A program made the translations under genes and the position numbers. Positions 9,540 through 20,559 of a DNA stretch of 64,000 bases are shown here, one piece after another. Each line of letters begins with the position of its first letter. Positions within the stretch are counted from its first letter, which is position 1. Source of the stretch: Ichthyophis bannanicus. Lineage: Eukaryota; Chordata; Amphibia; Gymnophiona; Ichthyophiidae. The notes below the pieces were generated by a model. That model saw only the letters and a program-made list of their open reading frames with translations, was not told the origin of the DNA and did not search any database. The stretch is from assembly GCA_033557465.1 (NCBI GenBank), contig CM066045.1, positions 133,693,596-133,757,595 on the forward strand, in the 5' to 3' direction.

Positions 9540-10235
9540 CTAGTATAAAACCCAGTGCAGCTAGGGGCACTTAACAGTATTTTCTCTGCCTCCAGCAGAT
9601 GTTGGTTGATCTTCAGCACAGCTAAGGCCTTCAGCTACTGTCAACCTTCTCGAGGGCACCTGGCAGTTTAGTTTGAGAGTCACCAGAGCACTGTTTCTTC
9701 AGGCCTGGGCCTTAAGTTCCCGGAGATCACCTGTTACAGGCGAGTAACTACACTTTGTTGTTCTCAAGAGGTTTTGAATAAGCGGTTGTGGTACCCTAAA
9801 TTGGATGCCTTAGTCACACCACCAATCTGGTTGAGGGTGGTGCTACCCTCCAAGATCAGTAGGACCACAAGATAGAGGGGCTATTAAGAACGGCCTTCTT
9901 TGCTTCATCTTTGGCAGTTCCGGTATCTGTGTGTAGAGGCCTTGCATCTCGTGTAATACTGCATAGGGTTCAGTTACTGCCAGATGACACCAACTTGGCT
10001 CGCTTGGAGTCTGTGGCAAATCTCTTACGATTGCTAGCATAGCAGATGGTAGCAGCCACTGAGGTTCTCCATTAGTTGTGTCTGCGTAACTGGTTAGCGG
10101 ATGTGGCTTCTAAGGTGCATTTGGCCAGCCTTCCATTTAAGGGAGGTCTTTTTGGGGAGGATCTCAAAAAGCTTGTTAAGGATCTTGCTGAGGTCAAACC
10201 AGAACAATTGCTAGAGGATTTTTTTCTCTTTTTAA
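9540..10235 (+). mobile_element. DIRS retrotransposon fragment (left end and gag 3' part)
   Basis: The left half contains a DIRS-type terminal segment (CACCTGTTACAGGCGAGTAA at 9730-9749, also found in the right end of the DIRS at 45299-51150). Near 10080-10220 it encodes LRNWLADVASKVHLASLPFK and GEDLKKLVKDLAEVKPEQLL. These match the C-terminal end of the gag-like ORF of the DIRS at 61580 (63343-63480). The rest is decayed, and the fragment is cut off near 10235. Confidence 0.65.
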
Positions 10236-10239
10236 TATT

Positions 10240-10387
10240 AGCAAAATTCACCCTTTCCTTTCTGAACACACTACTAAGACACTTATCCACTCTTTAGTCA
10301 CCTCCCGTCTAGACTATTTTAATCTCCTCCTTACTAGTCTCCCTCTGAGTCATCTCTCTCCCTTTCAATCTGTTCAGAATTCAGCTG
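10240..10387 (+). mobile_element. L2-like LINE fragment, left piece
   Basis: The frame encodes HSLVTSRLDYFNLLLTSL and then SVQNSA, typical of the C-terminal part of L2-type LINE reverse transcriptases. It is interrupted by hAT-1 at 10388 and resumes in the same frame at 12598. Confidence 0.7.
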
Positions 10388-10630
10388 CAGGGGCGGTTCT
10401 GTCATTAGGCCAACTGAGGCGGTGGCCTCAGGCGGCAGTTTGTAGGGGGCGGCACTGGTTTGCCGCTCCCTAGAAACTGCCTACGATAGAACTGCCCCAA
10501 TCTTTCAACAGGAGCCGGCACTACCTGGTAAGCTGGGTAAGCGCAGAATGAGGGCGCCGGCAGATGGGGGGTGGAGGTAGAGGTTGTCGCTGCTGCTGCT
10601 TCCGCTTTCGCTTCTACCGCTGCTGCTTCC

Positions 10631-10796
10631 AAAAAGAAAGCAGCCGTGGGAACATTTCTGTGTTCCCATGGCTCTGCTTTTAAACTGCTGGGTCGCGGAG
10701 TTTCTAAAGGCCTTTAGAAACTCTGCAATCCAGCAGTTTAAAAGTTAGAAGAGCCGCGGGAACAGAGAAATGTTCCCAAGGCTGCTTTCCTTTTTT
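10631..10796. repeat. Long palindrome inside hAT-1
   Basis: Two arms of about 80 bases meet with no spacer at TTTCTAAAGG|CCTTTAGAAA (centre between 10710 and 10711). The arms remain alike to their ends (GCAGCC..GGGAACATTTCT on the left and its complement on the right) with a modest number of mismatches and one small indel. It could form a cruciform or, if transcribed, a long RNA hairpin. Confidence 0.85.
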
Positions 10797-10809
10797 TAAA
10801 GAATAAATC

Positions 10810-11310
10810 AGTGAGGGAAATGAGTTGGAAGGGAGCAGACAGGGCCTGGAGGGGAGCAGAAACGTGGGGGGGGGGAGCTGGAAGGGAGCAGACAGAGGGG
10901 GACTTGGAAGGGAGCAGAAATGGGGGGGAACTGGAAGGGAGCAGACATTGGGGAGAGCTGGAAGGGAGCAGAGCAGATGGTGGGGGGGAGCTGGAAGGGA
11001 GCAGGAAGGTTGGGGAGCTGGAAGTTAGCAGACGGGGGGGGACTTGGAAGGGAGCAGAAATGGGGGGGATGGAAGGGAGCAGAGCAGAAAAGAGGGGGGA
11101 GCTGGAAGGGAGAAGAAAAGGGGGGGGAGCTGGAAGGGAGCAGATGGGGGGGACTTGGAATGGAGCAGAAATGGGGGGGGAGCTAGAAGGGAGCAGAGCA
11201 GAAATGGGGGGAGCTGGAAGGGAGCAGACATGGGGGGAGCTGGAAGGGAGCAGACAGGGGGGAGCTGGAAAGGAGCAGAGCAGACATGGGGAGGAGCTGG
11301 AAGGGAGCTG
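10810..11310. repeat. G-rich minisatellite in hAT-1
   Basis: About 20 tandem units of roughly 21-27 bases with core GAGCTGGAAGGGAGCAGA followed by a variable G run. Degenerate, longer units continue to about 11570. Long ORFs in this stretch in several frames are an effect of the repeat. Runs of G could form quadruplex DNA. Confidence 0.9.
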
Positions 11311-12597
11311 ACACCTGGGGATGGCACTGGAAGGCGGATGGAGAGAGGAGAGGGTGACTGGAAGAGAACTGACATGGGAGGGGTCACTGGGACTGGAATC
11401 GCTGATACCTGGGATGGTATTTTAAATAGAAGGGGCTGGACGATGGGGAAGGAGGGGGACTGGAAGAGAATAGACACCAGTGGCGGTACTGGAAAGGCAA
11501 GGGGGTTGGTACTGGGAGGGGAGGCTGTAAAGGATGCTGATACTAGGGAGAGTTACTGGGACTGATAAAAAGGCTTATGAAAATGAAGAAAGTAAAAGGA
11601 GAGACGAGAAATGGCAGATGGACTATAGACCACAGAAAAAAAGCTAAGAGAAGACAGAGGAAAACAGAAGCCTCAGATTGGGACCAGCATGATCAAAAAT
11701 CATCAGACAACAAAGGTAGAAAAAATAATTTTATTTTCAATTTAGTGATTTGACTTCGCGCTATCTATATTTCACACAGTATGGGGAACTGCATCTCTTA
11801 TCTGGTGTGGCACCGCATGCGGAGTCTGGCTTCTTGGGGTTTCATTTTAAGTTTTATCTACATATTTTTATTTTTGCTTTAGGTTGTGGACGCTAATTCT
11901 GTACTTGGTGAAGGTCTGTGTTCTGAGTGTGTGGCCAAGGCCAGGTGTTCTGTTAACATGGAGTTTGTATGTAGGGATCTGTACTGTAGTAATTTGACTT
12001 GTTCAGCTTTTCAAATAGGTGTATGGATGTTAAAGGGCCCATTGCAGCGTTTATAGTGCTGCTTTTTCTGGGTAGGCCCCTTATTGTATGAGTTTTGGAA
12101 GTGTATGCTGGTATGATATGGTAGATTTGGCCTTGCAGATCTTAGTGACTTTAGTAGGGTTTTATATTAGTTCCCAATATACCTGCTACTGGAGAATGTT
12201 TGTTGTTGGTGAGATGACCAGAATCAGATTTTTTTTTTTTTTTAATATATTGAGTTCTGTGGGTGAATGGCCTACCTCTGCACCCATTGTTGATTTGGGA
12301 GTTCTGTGAATGCAAAATATATGTTCAAAAAGAAAAAGCAAGCACCATAACGCAGTTTATAACAACAAAATACAAATGAATTATAATTTGGAGTTATAAG
12401 CTGCTGCGGTTCTCGATCTTTCTTTTAGTTCCTTGGTGTGCGAACATCTTGCATTTGCTCCACATTATCTAATTGACTTTTTGATTTGGTTCAGTCCCTG
12501 ACTGGAGTTTTGAGAAAGATTCCCCCCCTCCCCCTGAGGCGCCATCTCATCCCTTGCCTCAGGCACCAGATTGCCTTGAGCCGTCCCTGCTCAGCTG

Positions 12598-12800
12598 CAC
12601 GGCTAATCTTCTGCCAGACCCGTTTTACTCGTATAACTCCTCTTCTCAAGTCACTTCACTGGCTCCCCTTCCGTTTCCGTATCCAATTCAAACTTCTCCT
12701 TGTGACCTATAAATGCATTCATTCTGCTGCTGCTCCTCACTACCTTTCCTCTTTCCTCTCTCCTCACTCCTCACTCCCTTCCCCATGAACTCTGCTCTTG
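12598..12800 (+). mobile_element. L2-like LINE fragment, right piece
   Basis: The frame continues from the left piece with SAARLIFCQTRFTRITPLL and LKSLHWLPFRFRIQFKLL, the conserved C-terminal block of L2-type RT proteins. The 3' end of the element is lost near 12840, where a DIRS element begins. Confidence 0.75.
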
Positions 12801-13551
12801 CACTAACTTGCTTCTTTCTATGCCCTTTTCCTCTTTACCTCTCCAGGCCAGTCCAGGAACCATAGGGTAGTCAGCCCCCACCAGCAGCTGAGGACTGAAT
12901 TACACATAGTCTTGCTGACACCTTATCTAGCTCCCTCTAGAGCCTCTGACTCAGTCCTTCAGTCCTCAGCAGCTGGGAAGGACCATTTCAGGACAGGCTC
13001 CCTGGTCAGGAGAGAGATTTAAAAAAAAAAAAAAAGGGAGAAAGGAGGACCTGGGTTGCTCTAGCAGGGCAGTAAGTCCAGCGGTTAGGACACAGAAATC
13101 GGGTCCGGAGTGTCTTCCCTGGTAAATTGGAAGGGGCAACAGAGGCAGAGCCTGTCTCATCTTGTGAGCTGAGCCACTAACACTGCCCGGAGGAGGACGT
13201 GCCTGGGAGCCCCAGGACACTCCTCAGTTCCTCCAAAGCTGTGATTCAGTTCCCACTAGCGGTGGGAGGGGAGGCGCGATGTGATCTGGCTGCAGGAGCA
13301 CCAACACAATTAGCTGAGGTAAGCTGTTCTGGGATCGCGATCAGAGGGGCAGTTTTCTTTGGCGGGATTTGTCGGCTCTGGTGGTCGCAACCTTTGGGGT
13401 ATCTCCGAGTGTTTTTCTCAGGGCGAGGTGCATGCTGCCAGTCACGGCAGTGCGCGTGCAGTGTGGGAGCAGCTAGGGGTTATCGGGACCAGGTCTCTGC
13501 CGCACGTGTTTTTGCTGGGGCAGCAGGCTCGAGTGCATTTTTGCCGGCTTC

Positions 13552-14940
13552 ATGGAGGAGAAGTCGGCGCCAGTTGAAAACGCGGTAGTTAGGCCTCTGG
13601 GCTCTGCGGAGAAGGCGGGAATGGTGGCCATGTTGCAGGGGGTAGCCGTTTCTCCCGCGCTTCAGAAAAAGCCAGGAAAGGGCAAATCTAAGGCAAAGAA
13701 GCCTGCACCGGCAGGACAAGCACCTGCACCTCAGCCGTTGTTGTCAGGGCTACAGGAGGACTTAGAGCCACTGTTTTCAACAGATTTTATACTGTCTTTT
13801 CACAGGGCATATTGTTTAAAAAGGAAGCAGGCACAGGATCTGGGTCCTCCTTCCAAGTTGTCAGCTCCTCTGGTAGCTGAGATGGGTTTGGAAGAAGACC
13901 CCAGGGAAGGACCTTCCCAGAGGGGCTTTGGAATGGAAGCTGGCACGGATTGGTTAGTACAGCAAGCTCTGGGGCTCCGGGCGGCAGAGGACAGTGAGAA
14001 CCTCTCTGATTCGGGGCTGGATCCATGGGCCGTGGAGTTGGAAGAAGGTGAGATTGCTCCAGGGGAGGATCCTAATATCTTCAGAGTGTTTCGCAGAGAG
14101 GAGCTGGGGGGCTCTCATTGCTCACTCCCTAGCTGCTCTGAATATAGCGCAGCCGGTGGTTCAGAAAGAACCACTTGAGGACCCTTTGCTCTAGGGATTT
14201 AAAGTGGAGCAGAAGTGCTTTCCGGTTCATAGAGTAATCAAACAGATGTTAGAATCGGAATGGGAGTGTCTGGAGGCTATCCTGAGAGGTAGCCGCTCTA
14301 TGGGCCGCCTGTACCCAGTTCCGTAAGAAGAGAAGCACCTATTGTGGATGCTCAAGGTGGATGCGTTGGTCTGTGCTGTGACCAAAAAGACTACTATTCC
14401 GGTGGAAGGTGGAGCTGGCCTTAAAGATCTTCAGGATTGGAAGTTAGAATCTATACTCAAACAGGCATTTGATTCAAGTGCACTAGCTCTGCAGGCCTCC
14501 ATTTGTGGGGCCTATGTCTCCAGGGCCTCCATTCGTTGGCTCCAAGGGGAGGGTTCCTGATTTGGAGGAGAGTGCTCCCTCGGAGGGGGCCAAATTGGAA
14601 TCGGCAGCTGCATACTTAGCTGATGCCTTTTATGATTTGTTGAGGATATCCTGAAAGACTATGGCGTCCCTGGTTGCAGCCAGATGATTCCTCTGGCTGA
14701 GGAACTGGGCGGCAGACGTGTCTTCTAAGGCTTGCCTTAGTAAACTCCCCTATAAGGGCAAGCTGCTCTTTGGGGAGACGTTGGAGAAGATTGTGAAAGA
14801 TTTGGGTGATTCTAAAGGAGGTCAGCTTCCGGAGGACCGACCAAAGGGTCCGAGGCCAGGAGGGCTGCAGAGAGGGCAAACGAGAGATTTCCGCAGTTTT
14901 CAGTCACCTCGGTATGGCCCATACCAGAGGGGTCGCTTCT
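13552..14940 (+). pseudogene. DIRS-b gag-like protein, broken
   Basis: It aligns by eye along its length with the intact 485-codon gag-like ORF at 62215-63672. Shared blocks are EEGEIAPGEDPNIFRVFR, KKTTIPVEGG, DSSALALQASICGAYVSR and RNWAADVSSKACLSKLPYKG. It starts at ATG 13552. A frameshift near 14110 and later stops (for example near 14193 and 14558) break it. Like other DIRS gag proteins it has no classical CCHC knuckle in this region. Confidence 0.75.
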
Positions 14941-15092
14941 GAGGGGCTCCGGGGTTTGGCTGGGGCTATTTCACGTCCCAACATACCCTGCCCAAAAAGC
15001 TACAATGAAGTCAGGAAGGCCCAGCCGGAGTTGCCAGTAGGGGGACGTTTACAGTAGTTCTTCTCCACCTGGGCTGCAATTATAATGGAGCA

Positions 15093-16883
15093 GTGGGTTT
15101 TGGAGATCATCCGCGAGGTTATGCGCTGGAGTTCTTCAGACCACTGGCAGAAGTCTTCGTTGCATCTCCATGCAAGGCACCGGCGAAGAGGGAGGCAGTG
15201 CGCGATATGCTTCAGCGCTTACTGCGCCTTCAAGCAGTGGTTCCGGTGTTCCGAGACCAGTGCGGGTTAGGTCGATACTCCATTTATTTTGTGGTCCCCA
15301 AAAAGGAGGATTCCTTCCGGCCCATTCTCGATCTCAAGCACGTGAACGGGAGCTTAAGGGTGCCGCATTTCCGGATGGAAAAGCTACGATCAGAGGCTTA
15401 TCTGCATATTCCCATCAGGCCAGAACATCAAAGATTCCTGCGCTTCGCTGTTCCTATGGGGCATTTTCAGTTCAGGGCACTGCGTTTTGGACTGGCCACA
15501 GCGCCACGCACGTTCACAAAGGTGATGGTGGTAGTTGTGGCGGCGCTGAGGCAGGAAGGAATTCTGGTACATCCCTATCTGGATGATTGGCTTGTTCGAG
15601 CAGGGTCTGAGTTGGAGTCGGTCATGGCTACTAAGCGAGTTTTGGAGTTCCTGAAGCAGCTCGGTTGGGTGGTCAACCAGGCCAAGAGCCAGCTGTGCCC
15701 AGTGCAGCGATTGGTGTATCTCGGGGTCTTGTTCGATACGGAGGCCGGTTCGGTATTGCTTCCCGAGGTCAGAATGTGAAAGATCCTCAGGCAGGTTCAA
15801 AGGTTTTTGCGCATGAAAGCCCCAACAGCGTGGCGATACATGCAACTGGCGGCAGCCTTGGACCTAGTGCCATGGACCAGGACCCATATGCGTCCGCTTC
15901 AGCGGGCACTGCTTTCGCGGTGGTCACCTCAAAAGTACCCATTGTCTCAGAAGCTAGTATGTCCAGAAGGGGTAAGGTCCAGTTTAGAATGGTGGCTAGA
16001 TTCTGGTCACCTCCAAACAGGCATGCCTTTGGAGTAACCCAACTGGATTTTGGTCACCACAGATGCGAGTCTCTTGGGCTGGGGGGTGCACTGTCTCTCT
16101 CAGGTGATGCAGGGCTGCTGGTCGGCGGAGGAAGCTGCGTGGTCGATTAATCGCCTGGAGATGAGGGCAGTGAGGTTGGCGCTACAGGATTTCGAAGGCC
16201 TAGTAGTGGGGAAAGCCGTTCGTGTTTTCTCTGACAATGTGGTAACAGTGTCCTATATCAACGGGCAAGGAGGCACGGGCAGTGCTACCTTGGCGGAGGA
16301 AAGTCAGCTGCTGCTGCAGTGGGCAGAGAGCCATCTGATTGTCCTTTCCTGCTATATGCGCCGCTGACAAGGCTATGTGCAGGCCAGCTACCTCAGTTGG
16401 CATGCCTTGGATCCAGGAGAGTGGGAGCTGAACGCGGCTGTGTTTCACGACATTACGGTTCGGTGGGGACAGCCGATCATGGATCTTATGGCCACTCTTT
16501 CCAATGCCAAGGCTGCACGGTTCTTCAGAAGGCGCAGAGAACACATTTCGGAGGGGCTCGATGCCCTGGCGCAGCCTTGGCCGGTGGAAGGTCTGCTGTA
16601 TGTATTTCCATCATGGCCGATGATCAGTTAACTCCTGCAGAGGATAGGAGCTCAAGACGGGCAGGTGATTCTCATAGTGGATTGGCCACGGAGACCATGG
16701 TATGCGGATCTGCTTCATCTGCTGGTGGACCGGCCGTGGAAGATGCCTAGTTTACTCAATTTATTGAACCAGGGTCTAGTCTTGATGCTACAGGTGGATC
16801 GGTTCTCGCTTACGGCTTGGCTCTTGAGAGGGAGCATTTGCGACGCCGTGGTTACTCGGCGGCCGTCATCACTACCATGTTGA
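15093..16883 (+). pseudogene. DIRS-b RT, RNase H and recombinase start, broken by stops
   Basis: One frame runs the whole way. RT has RYSIYFVVPKKEDSFRPIL, FQFRALRFGLATAPRTFTKV and the catalytic YLDD (15576-15587). RNase H has VTTDASLLGWG and VRVFSDNVVTVSYING. The bridge region (YLSWHALDPGEWEL) leads to the N-terminal part of the recombinase near 16800-16910. In-frame stops at 15777-15779, 16035-16037, 16365-16367 and 16629-16631 inactivate it. Confidence 0.8.
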
Positions 16884-16915
16884 GCTCCAAGAAGCATTCC
16901 ACGTTCTTACTTCCT

Positions 16916-17475
16916 TTGGAGGCAGGACAATGCTGCATGGAGCCCGTCGAGAGACAGGAAGGCTCCGCAATGATTTTACAGGTATAGCCGCGGTTCCCTA
17001 AGGGACAGGGAGCCGCGGCTGCATTAGAAGGGAGGCGGTGGGTTTTTTGCTGCCGAGAAGTGGACTCGGCAGCAGCAGCAACTTGTGCGCTTTTTTAAAA
17101 ATATTTTTAATCCAAAGGTGTTAATTTGTGAGCTTAGCGTTTTCCCCATAAATAAATTTCTGTCAAAAGCCTTACCACTCAAAGCCAACTACAAATGTGT
17201 TTTTTTTTACCTGAAGCCAAGTACCTTCTGACTGGACTACATTTCCCATGAGGCATTACAAGGCAGCCAGTCAGGTAAAGGCTAAATGGTGAATCTCTCC
17301 TATGACAAGCACGCCCCTCCATACTGTCTGTAAGGGGCTAAGGGCATGACAAAACCTTCTAATGTATCTCCTTTGTTCTATGCTGTAATCTGTTTGACAC
17401 TTGTTAAAATGTATTTTTTTTTACTGATTATTTGTAAATCGCATTGATTTTACTGAAAGGCAAAATATAAATGAT
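16916..17475. other. Unassigned stretch with a LINE/SINE-like 3' tail
   Basis: No gene is seen. A short inverted pair (CCGCGGTTCCCT and AGGGAGCCGCGG, 16987-17014) could form a hairpin. The end (about 17380-17475, with GTAAATCGCATTGATTTTAC and AATATAAATGATTAATAGTAG) resembles the 3' tail of vertebrate LINE/SINE repeats. Confidence 0.4.
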
Positions 17476-17864
17476 TAATAGTAGTAGGATAAGCCCAAAG
17501 CTTCTTCAAAGCATTCATCATCCTCTTCTGGTGCCAGTTCCTGCTGTTTTCAGTTGGGAAAGCAGACTGGCTCTTACTCCAGTTTGGGTTCTAAGGGTCA
17601 GCCCTTTCAGGGAGTCCGTTGCTCCCAGATTTCCACTGCTGCCCCATCGAAAAAGTCGTCTTCTCGTACCTCCCACTGACGGTCAGGGGGCCCATTATGG
17701 GGTGCCGCAGGTAGGAGGTCGTCTTCATTTCTTTTACCACGAATGAGCCCGTTTAACATTGGATTTCTGCGTTCTAGATGTCATCCATTAGGGCTGTGCT
17801 CTAGAATGTGAAAGTCCTATTTGGGAAGCATTTGTGATTTTCCCCTAGTCGCTCTGCTCTCAAG
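17476..17864 (+). mobile_element. DIRS fragment (gag/RT junction), left piece
   Basis: The stretch encodes a Ser-rich gag tail, then GRRSSSFLLP and, in another frame, RLHFFYHEWARLT. The latter matches the linker just before RT in DIRS elements (compare GRLRDFLAAWTNIT near 63715). It is interrupted by hAT-2 at 17865 and its target duplication is found again at 21781. Confidence 0.55.
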
Positions 17865-18525
17865 CAGGGGCGGCCCAAGGGGGGTGCGGGGCCATGTGTG
17901 GAGATTAATTGCGGGGCCTCATTTGCAGAAGGAACCTCATTTGCATAAATATTTGCATAATGTTAACATGCGCTTTTAGTAAACATGCCTCTTAATGAGT
18001 GTCTGAATAAAGAAAGACTAACAAATTTCTACATTACTGTATTGCAGAGACAACCGCCAGGCCCATTAGGAAGTACTACAAACACTGATCATTTAGAACC
18101 CATAGCATATCCACCGTATCATAACAGCACTATCAGGACTCACAAAGCACCAAACCCTACCTATCAAAAGGCAACACTGCAGATATTAAAAACAATACAT
18201 CTCAGAATACCAATACATCTCACTGGGGAAAAGAGAACAAATGAGACTGTCAAATAGAAACAATATGAACAGAATACCTCAACTTGGTTACACATGCAGA
18301 ACATAGACTGTCACCACACAAAGAACAAGGGATCACAATTTAGACATAGGAAGATAATTAAACTGGGAACCCCAAAAGCCAAACATGAAATGTACAACAC
18401 TGGAGAAATAAAACTATAAATTTCCGCTTGCACTAAGCAAAAACGCGAAGATGTTAGCAATACACACTTCCCAGACCTGACATATTCCAGTTAATAAATT
18501 CAAAATAAAAAGTATTTTTCTACCT

Positions 18526-20229
18526 TGCCACCACCCACTCCCTAACCTTGAGGGTTTGAGGAGGGGTGGGCCTTGAGATTAAGGTTGTAGTTGTGTAGGT
18601 CGAATGATGATAAGGCAGGCAAAAGAATATTTCTTTTTATAAGGATTTATTTCTCCCGCTTCAGAAGGATAGGACAAGCATAAAGGATAATGTATTGTAG
18701 CCAAAAACACAGGAACAATGAAAATAAGGCTCTTTAAAGGCTGTGCTCAAAAGTGTTCATTTAATGTTGGAGTTCACATTCCCTCATGTGAACTCTACTT
18801 GGCAATCAAAAACAAGGAAAACAATAATGTCCATGTGCTATAACCAAACAATGCTTCAGCTTATTCTTAACTTCAGGTAAGCTCTTCAGCCGGGCACTTA
18901 AATAGCAAACATTTCAGGTTATCACAGAAAAAGGACCATTCAAGCTTTGCTTTTCTATTCCTTGTCAATCAGACAGGTTGAGCAGTCCATTGGTTGGTTT
19001 AACTCAATCATTGGCAAGGGAAGAACCAATGGCACATCTGCTTCTGGGCTCTGCACTGACTGCACTACTTTCTGCTCAGGAATGGTTCGTTTGTTTAAGA
19101 ATTCTTTGAACTCTTGTAGGAGAGCTTCAGCCTGCTTTCTATATGGGCTGGGCTGAGAATTAGCTCCTTCCTGAGGTGAGTAATTGTTTGTAGGTTTTGC
19201 TTCAGGCAAACAAACAATGTCGTCTCTGTTACAACGCTCATTCACTGCACTGGAGTTACCCCTTCCCCACTTGTCTCTGTAAGCCAGTGTTGGGTTATTC
19301 AGTTCATTTGCATGTGGAGTGTTTCTAAACAGCACTTCAAACTTAGGGCCTCCTAAATCCTCCCGGCATATATCTCTACCATTTAAATCAGCTGTGTCCT
19401 TGTAGCTAGCCTGCTTGCTAACTCTGTCAGCAGTTTGGTGAGAAAAGCTGGGTTTAGATAAATGAGTTTCAGGTTGCAGCCAACTGTCTTCATAAAACCT
19501 GGGCTTGCCCTGGGTTTTAAAATTAACATTCACACAGTCTGGCTTCTCATAAAAGCTGTTATCAGAATTAAAGACACGCTGTACCTTATGTTGAGGAATG
19601 TCTGAAAGTTCTTTAGCAGTCTGCCTTTCTTTCCATGGGTCAGCTCTCTGCTCCAAAAGCATAGGCTTTATGCCTGGGTCTCTCAGTGCCTCGCCCCTCT
19701 CTTGCTCCCAGAAGGCTCTTCCAGGCACTGAGTCTCCCTGGTACCTGCTTCTTGGCTTTGAAAGCGTTCTCCTAGGATTGCAGCTGGGGAGCGTTTCTCC
19801 TTCAAAGTCAAAGGTTCTGGCATCCAAGGCTAGTTCCTGCCTTCCAGGTTGCTTCCTTTGTCCTTGCTTTGCTCCGTCTCTAAAGCACGCTTCTGCTGGC
19901 TTTGTCCAGTGTTCTGCTTGCTCTGCTTTCGCTGCCCATTCCTTATCTTTCCCTTTCCCGTTCTCTTTCTCTTTCACTCTCTCTTTCTGTCTTCTGTCTT
20001 CCTTCTCTCTGTTTAACAAGGTGCCTCTGCTCTGGGGAACCCGCCTCCTGCTAGGGCGTGCCCAATCAGCAACTCTACTTCTCCCCTCCCCCGAGGTGAG
20101 CTGTGTTAGCTGATTAGCCATGTGCATCTTGTGCTGAGAAGGGAAAATCCTGCATTTACCTGCAGTACCCGAACCTTCCACCGGGTCACTATCTGTTTCC
20201 ATGGCTTCTGGCAATGCTACCGCGTCACA
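18526..20229 (-). repeat. Solo LTR of a Gmr1-like family
   Basis: The repeat starts TGCCACC and ends GTCACA, and is flanked by the 4-bp duplication ACCT (18522-18525 and 20230-20233). On the minus strand its start (TGTGACGCGGTAGC, then CCATGGAAACAG) resembles the start of the LTR of element B (TGTCATAAGGTAGC, then CCATGGAAGTAG). An antisense-strand poly(A) signal (TTTATT, 18646-18651) lies near the other end as in B. No internal region is attached, so LTR-LTR recombination probably removed it. Length is 1704 bp. Confidence 0.75.
18955..20214 (-). CDS. LTR-encoded ORF, 419 codons, unknown function
   Basis: An uninterrupted ORF of 419 codons fills most of the solo LTR in its sense direction. 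It starts 16 bases inside the LTR (MPEAMETDSD; a second ATG is four codons on). The product would be hydrophilic, with a Lys/Arg/Glu-rich segment (residues about 65-100), no signal peptide, no membrane segment and no domain I recognise. The LTRs of element B open with a start codon at nearly the same place (MEVGDC), though frameshifted there. Such an ORF could encode an accessory protein, or reflect the low stop frequency of purine-rich DNA. Length and position argue for the former, but I cannot show expression. Confidence 0.4.
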   Translation of the reverse strand: MPEAMETDSDPVEGSGTAGKCRIFPSQHKMHMANQLTQLTSGEGRSRVADWARPSRRRVPQSRGTLLNREKEDRRQKERVKEKENGKGKDKEWAAKAEQAEHWTKPAEACFRDGAKQGQRKQPGRQELALDARTFDFEGETLPSCNPRRTLSKPRSRYQGDSVPGRAFWEQERGEALRDPGIKPMLLEQRADPWKERQTAKELSDIPQHKVQRVFNSDNSFYEKPDCVNVNFKTQGKPRFYEDSWLQPETHLSKPSFSHQTADRVSKQASYKDTADLNGRDICREDLGGPKFEVLFRNTPHANELNNPTLAYRDKWGRGNSSAVNERCNRDDIVCLPEAKPTNNYSPQEGANSQPSPYRKQAEALLQEFKEFLNKRTIPEQKVVQSVQSPEADVPLVLPLPMIELNQPMDCSTCLIDKE

Positions 20230-20559
20230 ACCTTCTGTTTGGGATTTTATTTTTCAGCTGCAATTGCTCCAATCACTTTCTTCTGGTTTCTTCGTGTCTT
20301 CTGCGAGCTATCCATTTGTCCTTTCTTCTCTTTTAGATTTTTTCCATTCTCTCTCTATATCTGCTTTAACAAACTGATCTTTCCCCTTTTGCTCTTTCCC
20401 CCTTTTCTTTCCTTATTCCTTTATCATCCACTCAAATTTCACCCTTCCATTCTCAAGCCCCACTTACTCACCCAATACCCAGCCCATCGTAGCTTTTCTT
20501 CCCTCCCACACGAAATATCTTTTCCCCTCTCCATTCTCATTCCCCATCCCCAACCCTTT

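Larger units (their letters stand above)
10388..12589 (+). mobile_element. hAT-1, non-autonomous hAT transposon with palindrome and minisatellite
   Basis: The element begins CAGGGGCGG and ends CCGTCCCTG, hAT-type terminal inverted repeats. It is flanked by an 8-bp target duplication with one difference (TTCAGCTG at 10380-10387, CTCAGCTG at 12590-12597). The insertion splits an L2-like LINE whose reading continues exactly across it. Inside, in order, are a palindrome of about 165 bp (10631-10796), a G-rich minisatellite (10810-11570) and AT-rich DNA. No transposase is present, so it must have moved in trans. An internal stretch (rich in A/T near 11720-11750) matches hAT-2 at the position where a solo LTR entered that copy, so the two are one family in opposite orientation. 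Confidence 0.85.
12842..16915 (+). mobile_element. DIRS-type retrotransposon, decayed (DIRS-b)
   Basis: The left end (CCAGGCCAGTCCAGGAAC, then CAGCAGCTGAGGACTGAA) matches the left end of the DIRS at 61580. Following it are a gag-like region (13552-14940), RT, RNase H and the N-terminus of a tyrosine recombinase, in the DIRS order. Frameshifts in gag and several in-frame stops in pol make it non-functional. The copy breaks off within the recombinase near 16915. DIRS elements integrate with a tyrosine recombinase instead of a DDE integrase. Confidence 0.85.

Noticed and set aside
10811..11565. Several long overlapping ORFs (166, 173, 150 codons)
   Set aside because: They lie in the G-rich minisatellite of hAT-1, repeat the same short units in every frame and have no domain likeness.
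12088..12309. 73-codon hydrophobic ORF in hAT-1
   Set aside because: It is short, has no transposase motif, and includes a poly-Phe stretch from a T run.
16319..16750. 143-codon + strand ORF
   Set aside because: It is out of frame with the RNase H/recombinase reading of DIRS-b, which has the recognisable motifs.
19598..20113. 171-codon + strand ORF, Ser/Phe-rich
   Set aside because: It is antisense to the 419-codon LTR ORF and mirrors its composition.
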